Assembly: GCA_910587085.1 (NCBI GenBank)
Contig: CAJUMC010000040.1
Span: forward strand, 8,098-28,791
From: an uncultured Lachnospiraceae bacterium
Lineage (GTDB): Bacteria; Bacillota; Clostridia; Lachnospirales; Lachnospiraceae
Length of the DNA stretch: 20,694 nt
Reading direction: 5' to 3'
Positions 13,198 to 20,654 of this stretch are shown piece by piece. Below the pieces are notes generated by a model. It saw only the letters and a list, made by a program, of their open reading frames with translations, did not search any database and was not told where the DNA came from. The translations under genes and the position numbers were made by a program. Every line of letters begins with the position of its first letter. Positions within the stretch are counted from its first letter, which is position 1.

Positions 13198-14427
13198 ATG
13201 AAGACCTTTCAAGAATTGTATCGCGATATATTAAAGCAGGAAACGGCACAGGGGCGTGAGCCGGAGGGAGAGTACAATCCGAAACAGATGGATTGTCTGC
13301 TTCATCCGGAGCAGTACGCCCCTGTTGTTTTTGCGGATTCCTGCGAACAGTGCGAGTACGATAAGGCATGCGAGAACAGCTGTATTTTTGATGCGTTTGA
13401 GCATGGGGAGGACGGGAGCGTTTCAATCAGCAGGGAAAAATGCGTGGGCTGCGGCGCCTGTGTGGATGCCTGCCGCCTGGAGCGGCTGGTGGAGAACAGG
13501 GACGTTGTTCCGGTGCTGCGCGCGCTGAGAGAAAAAGGGAAAAAAGTATATGCTCTGGTAGCGCCTGCGTTCTGGGGACAGTTCGGTGAAGGGGCGACCA
13601 CGGGAAGGCTGCGGGCGGCTTTTAAGGCGATGGGCTTTCAGGGAATGATCGAGGTTGCTGTTTTTGCGGATATCCTGACGCTGAAGGAAGCGCTGGAGTT
13701 CGATGCCAATATTTCGGACCGGGGCGATTACCAGCTCACCAGCTGCTGCTGTCCGGTGTGGATTTCGCTGATCCGCAGCTTTTACCGCGAGCTGATGCCA
13801 CATGTTCCGGCATCGGTATCTCCGATGATTGCCGCGGGGAGAGTGGTGAAGCAGCTGCATTCGGATGCCGTGACTGTTTTTATCGGGCCGTGCATTGCCA
13901 AGAAAAAGGAGGCGAGAGAGCCGGATATTGCCGATGCGGTTGATTATGTTCTGACATTCCAGGAGGTAAAGGATATGTTTGAAGCGGCTGAAATTAAGCC
14001 GGAACTGCTCGGGGAGGATGACAGGGAACATTCCTCGCGCGCGGGCCGGATTTATGCCGCTGTCGGAGGGGTCAGCGAGGCAGTCAGGGAAACGGTGAGG
14101 CAGCTGAACCCGTCGCGCCGCATCGAAGTGCGGGCGGAGCAGGCGGATGGTGTGCCGGCCTGCCGTGCCATGATCGAAAGGCTGAAAAACGGGAAAACCG
14201 AGGCGAACTTTTTTGAGGGAATGGCCTGCAGCGGCGGCTGCGTGGGCGGCCCGAGAGCAATCATCGACAGGGAAGAAGGTAAGCAGAACGTTCGGCGGTA
14301 TGCGGACAGAGCGGAGTATAAAACCCCGCTGGAAAATCCGTTTGTCATGGAGCTTCTGTCCCGGCTGGGCTTTGATACCGTTGAGGAATTTCTGGAGAAG
14401 AGCGATCTTTTTGTCCGGCAGTTCTGA
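13198..14427 (+). CDS. [FeFe]-hydrogenase-like protein with two [4Fe-4S] sites
   Basis: 409 aa from ATG 13198 (RBS AGCGAGGA; an in-frame TTG at 13192 is less likely). The N-terminal part binds two clusters: C49, C52, C58, C62, then C82, C85, C88, C92 (CxxCxxCxxxC). The H-cluster domain follows. L1 is TSCCCPVW with C183-C185, L2 is GPCIAKKKEA with C232, and L3 is GMACSGGCVGG with C344 and C348. The four expected H-cluster ligands can all be assigned. Deviations from the prototypical enzyme are an extra Cys in L1 and Gly instead of Met in L2 (usually MPC). No PAS domain, NADH module or long ferredoxin arm is seen, so it belongs to a small monomeric non-prototypical group (B- or D-like). Neither maturases nor partner subunits are in the window. 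Role (H2 turnover or sensing) is open. Confidence 0.85.
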   Translation: MKTFQELYRDILKQETAQGREPEGEYNPKQMDCLLHPEQYAPVVFADSCEQCEYDKACENSCIFDAFEHGEDGSVSISREKCVGCGACVDACRLERLVENRDVVPVLRALREKGKKVYALVAPAFWGQFGEGATTGRLRAAFKAMGFQGMIEVAVFADILTLKEALEFDANISDRGDYQLTSCCCPVWISLIRSFYRELMPHVPASVSPMIAAGRVVKQLHSDAVTVFIGPCIAKKKEAREPDIADAVDYVLTFQEVKDMFEAAEIKPELLGEDDREHSSRAGRIYAAVGGVSEAVRETVRQLNPSRRIEVRAEQADGVPACRAMIERLKNGKTEANFFEGMACSGGCVGGPRAIIDREEGKQNVRRYADRAEYKTPLENPFVMELLSRLGFDTVEEFLEKSDLFVRQF

Positions 14428-14858
14428 AGAATCTTCCGGGCGGTTCCGGCAGCCTTTTGAATCGTCTGTTTTTCATTCCGGCAGCCGGAATTGGTCTTTG
14501 ACGGAAGGCTGATCTGCGGCCCGGCTGACGTTTATTTGATACGATGCAGCAGAGTGAAAGCTTCCCCTAATATTTTCAGTAAATCCAGTCAACCTCACTT
14601 TTCACGCTGTTCATTTTCTTTTCCAGAGAATTCAGCTGTGCGTTCTGGGCATCCGTCCAATGCACATTTCCCTGCGGGGAAAGCCGTTTTTATGTTTGTG
14701 CTATCATTTCTTATATCTGAAATCTGTCAGTTTTCAAGCAAAAATCAGGATGGGAACCGGATGAGAATCCGCATAAAGCCTTTGGTACAAGAATAAACAT
14801 ATCAGAAGAGAGGCCGTGCCTCGTGCGCAGGATACGCTGTCGGAATGGAGGTTCTAAT
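14428..14858 (+). other. Intergenic region hydrogenase-spmB
   Basis: 431 bp with no supported gene; the open frame 14491-14796 has no RBS or recognisable domain. The 11-mer TTCCGGCAGCC occurs twice (14444-14454 and 14476-14486). The second copy lies in a perfect 7-bp hairpin (14475-14481 with 14485-14491) that lacks a T-run. Confidence 0.5.
14667..14691 (+). terminator. Candidate terminator
   Basis: TTTCCC (14667-14672) pairs with GGGAAA (14677-14682) around a TGCG loop. GCCG then TTTTT follows. The T-run is 4 nt away from the stem, which weakens the call. Confidence 0.35.
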
Positions 14859-15380
14859 ATGGGATTTCTTGTATATTTATCGGATTATATTATGCCGCTG
14901 ATTTTTTTCTATGTCGTCGGCTTCGGGCTGCTGATGAAAGTTTCTGTTTATGATGAGTTTGTTAAGGGGGCGAAGAGCGGGCTGTCCACGGTAGTAACGA
15001 TTCTGCCGACGCTGATCGGGCTTATGATGGGCGTGGGGGTACTGCGCGCGTCGGGGGCGCTGGACGCGTTCGGCAGATTGCTGCTTCCGCTGGCAGAACT
15101 GCTGCATTTTCCTGTGGAGCTTATTCCGCTTTCCGTTGTTAAAATGTTCTCCTCGTCGGCAGCGACGGGACTGCTGCTGGATATCTATCAAAAATACGGG
15201 ACGGACTCGCTGCTCGGGCGCATCGCTTCGATTTCCATGTCCTGCACGGAAACCATATTTTATACCATGTCCGTGTATTTTATTGCCGCTAGGGTAAACA
15301 AAACCCGCTGGACTCTTGCAGGAGCACTTCTGGCAACCGTGAGCGGGCTGGCAGCGAGCGTGGTGCTGGCAGGCTGGTGA
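14859..15380 (+). CDS. spmB: Spore maturation protein B
   Basis: 173 aa from ATG 14859, preceded by GGAGGT (14847-14852). An in-frame GTG at 14823 would add 12 residues without an RBS. It is a hydrophobic membrane protein of the nucleoside-recognition (Gate) family with about four to five membrane segments: YIMPLIFFYVVGFGLLM, TVVTILPTLIGLMMGVGV, and C-terminal helices. Conserved SpmB strings are PTLIGLMMGVGVLRASGA, MFSSSAATGLLLDI and SMSCTETIFYTMSVYF. SpmB works with SpmA in spore core dehydration and heat resistance in Bacillus. SpmA, normally the preceding gene, is not here. The last three codons and the stop lie in the first unit of a 47-bp tandem repeat. Confidence 0.93.
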   Translation: MGFLVYLSDYIMPLIFFYVVGFGLLMKVSVYDEFVKGAKSGLSTVVTILPTLIGLMMGVGVLRASGALDAFGRLLLPLAELLHFPVELIPLSVVKMFSSSAATGLLLDIYQKYGTDSLLGRIASISMSCTETIFYTMSVYFIAARVNKTRWTLAGALLATVSGLAASVVLAGW

Positions 15381-15563
15381 GAGGTTGCGTGGAATTGACG
15401 GCGGGCGCGGTGCCGGCAGGCCCATGAGAGGTTGCGTGGAGTTGACGCCGAGCGCAGTGCCGGCAGGCTGGTGAAAGGTTGCGTGGAGTTGACGGCGGGC
15501 GCAGTGCCGGCAGGCTGGTGAGAGATTGCGTGGAATTGACGACGGGCGCAGTGCCGGCAGGCC
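15369..15563. repeat. 47-bp tandem repeat spanning the spmB stop codon
   Basis: Four units and a partial fifth with exact 47-bp period. The string (G/A)TTGCGTGG starts at 15384, 15431, 15478 and 15525. Each unit reads GCAGGCYSRTGARAG, then the TTGCGTGG core, then a GC-rich ATTGACGGCGGGCGCAGT segment. The first unit contains the spmB end (Ala-Gly-Trp-stop, TGA at 15378-15380), and later units repeat that stop context. Units differ by a few substitutions, so the array is not brand new. Confidence 0.96.
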
Positions 15564-15631
15564 GATACCAGATCGGGGGTGCGGGTATTCACTTTATTTA
15601 TCGGTTTATTGATGAAAAGTTGATAAATTCG

Positions 15632-15640
15632 TGGTATGCT
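15632..15640 (+). promoter_or_regulatory. Possible extended -10 promoter
   Basis: TGGTATGCT (15632-15640) fits TGnTATnnT in an AT-rich stretch (15590-15660) between two repeat arrays. TTGATG at 15609-15614 is 20 bp upstream, too far for a standard -35. It could drive the response regulator gene about 430 bp away. Confidence 0.3.
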
Positions 15641-15674
15641 GTCTGTGATAAAATGTAAAGTGATTCCGGAAGCC

Positions 15675-15796
15675 CCCGGACTGCTGCGAAAAAGCTGAGT
15701 AAATAATTTCAGAACCTTAAAGCATTTCAGAATATCCCGGACTGCTGCGAAAAAGCTGAGTAAATAATTTCGGAACCTTAAAACACTTCAGAATAT
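15675..15796. repeat. 61-bp tandem duplication
   Basis: Two units (15675-15735 and 15736-15796) start with CCCGGACTGCTGCGAAAAAG and end with TTCAGAATAT. They differ at only three positions. Each unit carries GAGTAAATAATTTC. No open frame or known site is recognised. Confidence 0.95.
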
Positions 15797-16069
15797 TTCC
15801 AGCAGTTTAAAGTTGCTGTTCATCACGGGACTTTATAGGAAGCCAGCAGCCGGCAGCAGGTACGCGGGCAGGGAAAACATATTAGAGCGAAAGAATATCT
15901 GTTGTACAGATTGCAGGAAAGCCCGGAAAAAAGCAATTTGCCTGTGCCGGATGCAGTACCGCAGGGAGGGCCGCTCTGTGTGCGGATGCAATGGCAAAGA
16001 CAGAAAACCCCCGTGGGCATTGAAGCCCGGTAAGATCCGGAAGCACATCGGGAAGACAGGAGCAACATT

Positions 16070-16741
16070 ATGTACAAAATATTAGTGGCGGACGACGAAC
16101 CCGGCGTAGTCAGTCTGCTGAAGGACTATTTTGAAATCAACGGCTATGAGGTGATCACGGCGAAAAACGGCAGGGAAGCGATTGAAAATATGAAGAAAAA
16201 TCCGGATATGATCCTGCTTGATATAAATATGCCGGACGGCGACGGGCTGAGCGTATGCAGGCAGATACGGGATTATGTCTCCTGTCCTATTTTGTTTTTG
16301 ACTGCGAGAATCGAGGACAACGATAAGATTGAAGGATTTGCTGCGGGCGGGGACGATTACATGCTCAAGCCGTTTTCGATCGACGAGCTCGGGGCGCGGG
16401 TGGCGGCGCATATCCGGCGGGATCACCGCGGGGAGGCGCAGAAGAATGTCCGTTTTTTTGGCCGGCTTACCGTCGATTATTCCGCGAAGTCCGTCGAAGC
16501 AGGCGGGGAACCCGTCGATTTTGCCAAAAAGGAATATCAGATTATCGAGCTGCTTTCGCTGAATTGCGGACAGGTATTTGACAAGGAGCGGATTTACGAG
16601 AAAATATGGGGCTATGACGCCGAGGGAGACAGTGCTGTGGTTGCGGAGCATATCCGTCGCATAAGGGCCAAACTTTCAAAGCATCATGAGGAATACCATG
16701 TGGAAACCGTGTGGGGCATGGGCTACAAATGGATAAAATAG
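16070..16741 (+). CDS. OmpR/PhoB-family response regulator
   Basis: 223 aa. The receiver domain (1-115) has the acidic pocket D8-D9, phosphoacceptor D51 in MILLDINMPDGDG, T78 and K100 in the LKP motif. All required residues are intact. Residues about 127-223 are an OmpR-type winged helix (KEYQIIELLSLNCGQVFDKE, VVAEHIRRIRAKL, VETVWGMGYKW). It should bind DNA as a dimer after phosphorylation by the kinase encoded 61 bp downstream. AGGAG at 16058-16062 is the RBS. The regulon cannot be read from here. There is no adjacent ABC transporter of the type that often accompanies peptide-sensing versions of this pair. Confidence 0.95.
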   Translation: MYKILVADDEPGVVSLLKDYFEINGYEVITAKNGREAIENMKKNPDMILLDINMPDGDGLSVCRQIRDYVSCPILFLTARIEDNDKIEGFAAGGDDYMLKPFSIDELGARVAAHIRRDHRGEAQKNVRFFGRLTVDYSAKSVEAGGEPVDFAKKEYQIIELLSLNCGQVFDKERIYEKIWGYDAEGDSAVVAEHIRRIRAKLSKHHEEYHVETVWGMGYKWIK

Positions 16742-16802
16742 GCCGGGGCCGCAGAGTGTCAAATCCGAGCCCGGGAAGCAGCACAGGAGGCAGCAGAGGA
16801 AG

Positions 16803-18242
16803 TTGACAAATAAAAAACAGAGAGGGATTCAGATAATAAAAGACTGTTTCGGCCGGCTTACCGATCACATGAGAATGAAGGGAGAGCAATCCGGCCGCAG
16901 AATCGGAGAATGGTTCCGGAAAAGACAAAAGAGGAAAAAAGCCGGACGGGAATACGAAAAATACGGATTGAAAGAGAGTATTCCGGGAAATGAACTGCGC
17001 AAGAAAGGGTTCAAAGTGCGCTGGAGAGCCGGCAGAAAGAAGCTGAGCGATCGTTTTGCCGGCCTGAAATGGCGTTTTGGCCTGTATATTCCTCTCTGTA
17101 TTTTTATGGCATTTTTAGGTTCTTGTATTATAGGAAATTCTATAAATTACCTGCAAGATTGGTATGCTATTAAATATACGGGCATGGAATCCGATAAAAT
17201 TCATTTTTATTATGAAATGCGGCTGGATGAAAACGGAGTTTTGTATAAAGATTATGTGGGAAACGTGGAGAATTATGAGAAACTGGACAGCATTTATTCT
17301 TTGGTAACGTTTCTGCAGCTTATTTTGATACCCGGGTGGATTCTGCTGAGCGTGGCCGTCACGGGGAAAATTTTTTATAACAGGGAGCTGAAAACGCCGA
17401 TCCATCTGCTGATGGCTGCGTCCAGACGGATTGCGGACAACCAGCTGGATTTCCGCCTGAAATATGACAAGCCCAACGAATTCGGCATGCTGTGCCATGC
17501 GTTTGATGAGATGCGATCCGCGCTGTACGAAAGCAACCGTCAGCTGTGGCGTTCTCTGGAGGAGAGAAAACGCCTGAATGCTGCGTTTTCCCATGACCTG
17601 CGGACTCCGCTGACCGTACTGCGCGGCTATGCGGATTTCCTGGAAAAATACATTCCGGGCGGAAGGATTCCGGAGAAAAAGCTTCTGGAGGTGCTCGGAA
17701 TGATGAACGGTCAGATTGTGCGCCTGGAGCATTACACGCAGAAAATGAATTCGGTTCAGAGACTCGGGGACATTATACCGAATCTGCAGCCGGTTGCTCC
17801 GGCTCAGCTGCGGAACAGCTTTTGTGAGACCGGACGGCTGCTCTGCGGTGAAAAGCAGTTTTCTCTGGAATGGCAGGGGGATGCTCCTCTGCTGATTGAT
17901 GAGGAACTGGTGCTCCAGATTTATGAAAACCTGGTTTCCAATGCATGCCGCTACGCGAAGACCTGTGTTTCGGTGAACTGCATCGTATGGGGCGGCTGCC
18001 TGAAGTTTACGGTGTCGGACGACGGCTGCGGTTTCAGCACGGAAGCACTCCGCAGTGCTGCGGATCCGTTTTTCCGCGACGAAAAGGAACCGGACAAGAC
18101 GCATTTCGGGCTGGGACTCTATATCTGCCGCATTCTTTGTGAGAAATGCAAAGGGACGCTGAAAATTGAAAATAGCGGAGGCGGGGGAGGAAGCGTAACG
18201 GCCGTAGTGCCCTGCGGTGGTGAAAGTAATCAGAATATTTGA
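16803..18242 (+). CDS. Membrane sensor histidine kinase
   Basis: 479 aa from TTG 16803. Residues 1-90 are a strongly basic cytoplasmic extension. TM1 is about 92-112, a short extracytoplasmic sensor of some 50 residues follows, and TM2 is about 166-188. HAMP is about 190-245. The dimerisation/phosphoacceptor box is SHDLRTPLTVLRGY with His264. The ATP-binding domain has the N box ENLVSNACRYA (N380), G1 DDGCGF (D407) and G2 GLGLYI (G436). A poly-Gly loop GGGGGS follows near the end. The start is uncertain: GAGGA is only 2 nt from TTG and GGAGG is 12 nt away. In-frame ATGs at 16869 and 16875 have no SD. It pairs with the upstream response regulator. The gene is convergent with the minus-strand NTPase gene, 22 bp apart. 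Confidence 0.93.
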   Translation: MTNKKQRGIQIIKDCFGRLTDHMRMKGEQSGRRIGEWFRKRQKRKKAGREYEKYGLKESIPGNELRKKGFKVRWRAGRKKLSDRFAGLKWRFGLYIPLCIFMAFLGSCIIGNSINYLQDWYAIKYTGMESDKIHFYYEMRLDENGVLYKDYVGNVENYEKLDSIYSLVTFLQLILIPGWILLSVAVTGKIFYNRELKTPIHLLMAASRRIADNQLDFRLKYDKPNEFGMLCHAFDEMRSALYESNRQLWRSLEERKRLNAAFSHDLRTPLTVLRGYADFLEKYIPGGRIPEKKLLEVLGMMNGQIVRLEHYTQKMNSVQRLGDIIPNLQPVAPAQLRNSFCETGRLLCGEKQFSLEWQGDAPLLIDEELVLQIYENLVSNACRYAKTCVSVNCIVWGGCLKFTVSDDGCGFSTEALRSAADPFFRDEKEPDKTHFGLGLYICRILCEKCKGTLKIENSGGGGGSVTAVVPCGGESNQNI

Positions 18243-18264
18243 TTGATTATAGACGAGCTTTTCA

Positions 18265-19974
18265 TTATCTCATACATGCCATTATCTCAAACATGCTTTG
18301 ATTTTTAACCATATTTTCTTGACCGGATTCTGATTTGGGCAGTAAGGCAGCAACAAAACAGATATCGGATTCTGTCTGAGTACAATATCTGTTTTTTACT
18401 GCCTTTGCGCGGTAAGAGTGCGTAGTATCGAGTATTAGAATACCGTTCCTGGATGATATTGGTGTTAAAGTGTTTTGCAGATATGCAGCAAAGCATTCCG
18501 CTGCTGTTCCGTTGGGACAAACGATATAGACAGTCTCCTCCCTATATAGATCTGTTAATAATACACGAGCCTTCACATCTACCAAGGAGTTATCCAAAAT
18601 CAAAGTTTTAATGAGACTCATTACAACATTGCCGTAGTTGTAAATATCTGTTTTAGCAAAATCGTAAGAGTTATAGGGTGAGAACATAACCTCATATAAA
18701 GTCTCTACTGCCCGAGTGTTATCCTCAACATTTTGATAGTGGTTGAGTTTGGTTTGATGGCAGAGCACGAGTGCCTTTGTATATTTAACATGTGCAATCG
18801 AAATCTGTATCTTTTCATTTCCGGTATCTTCGTATCGCTTTTCAAATACAGAGTGCGAAACACTTGCGTCACGATATGCCTTTTCAAGGAATTTCAGTTT
18901 TTTTGATATATCCGTTTCAAAGCGAGAGGAGCGAATATAGCACTTGGCCCGCTGATGCATATAATTCGGATCCGAAGATAATAAATCGTTGAGGTTTTCA
19001 TAGATTCCCCGAATCAAAACAAGACCTTGCGATCTAAAAATTTGATTAATGTTATCAAAAAGGATATATGACTTATATTGTGCATATTTATCTCCATACT
19101 TCAAATTAGGCTTGCCATATATTTCTACTAATCTAAGAATGATATGGCGATAAGCTTTAATTATGAGATCCTGACTTCCCTTTGCTTTTGAAAATTTGCA
19201 TAACTGATCATATAACCAATATTCTGCGCTGGCCACATATTTAATTGGAGAATTATTCGATGGAGACGTTTCAAACCCCCATGTACTTTCGATCTCAATT
19301 AGTGGTTTTGAGGCTCGCTCCTGTTCATAGATCTCCGGCAGCAGATCCAGTTCCACGGCTCTCGAAGAATAAATTTTGTTTTCTGTTGCCAGGGCGATAA
19401 GGCAAGCAATCTGCCGGTCGCTGGAAAAGTGAGGAACTATTCTATCAAATCGGTTTTTCTGCAACAAATTGTGGCTGCACTCAATGATATTGTCTGCTAT
19501 AGTTTTGTTCTCTGAGAAAACACCAAGATTGGTGATTATCAAGCGTTGATTTAGCTCATGTGTTTCCTGTTCGTTAAATTTATTTGAAACATTGATTTGA
19601 GGGATGGAATTAGCCTCGATAACACCGTTCAGTTCCAAAAGCTTAATTAATCCAGCCAAGTCACGATTATTTTTATTTTCGATAATCAATACAGAATTGT
19701 TTTGTTTTTTCAAGTCATCTTTTGATCTTATCAATTTTTCTATCTGTCGTATGTTCAAAGTGTTGCTGTCAGCAATGATTAAACGGTTCCCGCGTTCAAG
19801 AAGTGATTGCAGCGCAGCATCACTTAAGCTTTCTTTCGATTCGAATACATAAACATTCCGATCCCTTATCCGGGAAGCAAAATCAATCGCGATATAAGTT
19901 TTACCGCTGCATCCGCCGCCCAAAAGAAACTGTAAGCTGTGATTATGTATGTTTTCGATTAATTGGTCGGTCAC
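18265..19974 (-). CDS. P-loop NTPase with helical repeat C-terminus, partner of SIR2 protein
   Basis: 569 aa when read from GTG at 19974. Walker A is GGGCSGKT at residues 19-26. NRLIIADS with D69 is a plausible Walker B, and VLIIENK near 95 a further core strand. From about 270 the sequence becomes alpha-helical with TPR-like spacing (AKCYIRSSRFETD, KLKFLEKAYRDAS, AKVLCH-like pattern). A typical order in SIR2-STAND defence proteins is SIR2, NTPase, helical repeats. The GTG overlaps the SIR2 frame stop (GTGA) but has no usable RBS. The same frame stays open upstream to a TAA at 20017-20019 and reads LPYFFISRDVTDQL, which looks like genuine protein. That suggests the two frames were one gene. 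AT-rich, unlike the kinase gene. The last 70 residues are not recognised. Confidence 0.6.
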   Translation of the reverse strand: MTDQLIENIHNHSLQFLLGGGCSGKTYIAIDFASRIRDRNVYVFESKESLSDAALQSLLERGNRLIIADSNTLNIRQIEKLIRSKDDLKKQNNSVLIIENKNNRDLAGLIKLLELNGVIEANSIPQINVSNKFNEQETHELNQRLIITNLGVFSENKTIADNIIECSHNLLQKNRFDRIVPHFSSDRQIACLIALATENKIYSSRAVELDLLPEIYEQERASKPLIEIESTWGFETSPSNNSPIKYVASAEYWLYDQLCKFSKAKGSQDLIIKAYRHIILRLVEIYGKPNLKYGDKYAQYKSYILFDNINQIFRSQGLVLIRGIYENLNDLLSSDPNYMHQRAKCYIRSSRFETDISKKLKFLEKAYRDASVSHSVFEKRYEDTGNEKIQISIAHVKYTKALVLCHQTKLNHYQNVEDNTRAVETLYEVMFSPYNSYDFAKTDIYNYGNVVMSLIKTLILDNSLVDVKARVLLTDLYREETVYIVCPNGTAAECFAAYLQNTLTPISSRNGILILDTTHSYRAKAVKNRYCTQTESDICFVAALLPKSESGQENMVKNQSMFEIMACMR

Positions 19975-20654
19975 ATCCCTGGAGATGAAAAAATAGGGCA
20001 GGGTAATTGATCGGTCTTAATCAGGCTCTTTCCGTGAAACAGGTATGATTTATTTGTTGCAAATTCTTCGTTTAAGGATTTGAATTCATAAGTTCGATAG
20101 TGGTCTGTTTCCGTAGGTGTGATTTTTTCCGCCTCTTGTGCTGCATCAAAGATGAGATTGTATATGTCCTCATAAGTGTCAAATACAATACAGTGGGTGA
20201 TTTTATAACGCTCTAATTCTATCTGCTCAAGACGGCTGGGAGCCTTGGTCGTACAAAAGAACCGTACGTTTTCGTTTGCGGCAGAAGAAGTCGAAACAGA
20301 AATCAGGTCAATCTCATCGGCCAAACTACAGCCAATATACAGAAGGTTCTGGAAAGAGATATCATGAGTAAGCTTGCTTAGCAAAGAAGCATTTTTATAT
20401 ATACTGGCAACATACTGATTTTGATCAAAGATTTCACTGACAGAATCTTTGAAGCCCAACATCTCTGCAATATCACCGTGTAATTTGATAACGCACTTGT
20501 ATTCGTCAAAAATGCTATTCTGCACCTCGCGATTTGAATAAACGACGAACTGAAAATCGCTGTTGCGTTCTATTGCATCATCAATATTGAGAGTATAAAC
20601 ATAAGGCCAAGGGATAGATAACAGTTTTTTTCTTACAGGAGGGGGTGCGGACAA
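19971..20654 (-). CDS. SIR2-domain (NADase-type) protein, 5' incomplete
   Basis: 227 codons from a TTG at 20654 in a frame open back to a TGA at 20691-20693. Conserved SIR2 elements are PWPYVYTLNIDDAIE (N23, D25), VIKLHGDI with the catalytic-type His59, and LLYIGCSLADEIDL. Residues 160-205 end the domain. The N-terminal NAD-binding Gly-rich segment (GAG-S) expected some 60-90 residues earlier is missing. A second minus-strand frame is open from the window edge (20694) and reads QFFVRTPSCKKK, joining the SIR2 frame if one A is removed from the A7 run (plus strand T7, 20625-20631). The gene therefore probably starts outside the window and is interrupted here. Defence SIR2 proteins deplete NAD+ on phage infection. 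Identification of the domain is good; integrity is doubtful. Confidence 0.65.
   Translation of the reverse strand: MSAPPPVRKKLLSIPWPYVYTLNIDDAIERNSDFQFVVYSNREVQNSIFDEYKCVIKLHGDIAEMLGFKDSVSEIFDQNQYVASIYKNASLLSKLTHDISFQNLLYIGCSLADEIDLISVSTSSAANENVRFFCTTKAPSRLEQIELERYKITHCIVFDTYEDIYNLIFDAAQEAEKITPTETDHYRTYEFKSLNEEFATNKSYLFHGKSLIKTDQLPCPIFSSPGM

Larger units (their letters stand above)
15381..16069 (+). other. Repeat-rich intergenic region spmB to response regulator
   Basis: 689 bp without a supported gene. It holds most of the 47-bp array, an AT-rich stretch with a possible extended -10, the 61-bp duplication, and then about 270 bp in which I see nothing specific. The open frame 15813-16085 is Cys/Arg/Lys-rich, lacks an RBS and overlaps the regulator start, so I do not call it. 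The open frame on the minus strand (15260-15592) is a translation of the repeats. Confidence 0.6.

Noticed and set aside
15260..15592. Minus-strand open frame of 110 codons
   Set aside because: It is a translation of the 47-bp repeat array and overlaps the end of spmB; no coding signal.
1..15796. CRISPR array interpretation of the tandem repeats
   Set aside because: The repeats are directly abutting units without variable spacers, and no cas gene is present.
15813..16085. Plus-strand open frame of 90 codons before the response regulator
   Set aside because: No ribosome binding site, odd Cys/Arg-rich composition, and it overlaps the well-supported regulator start.
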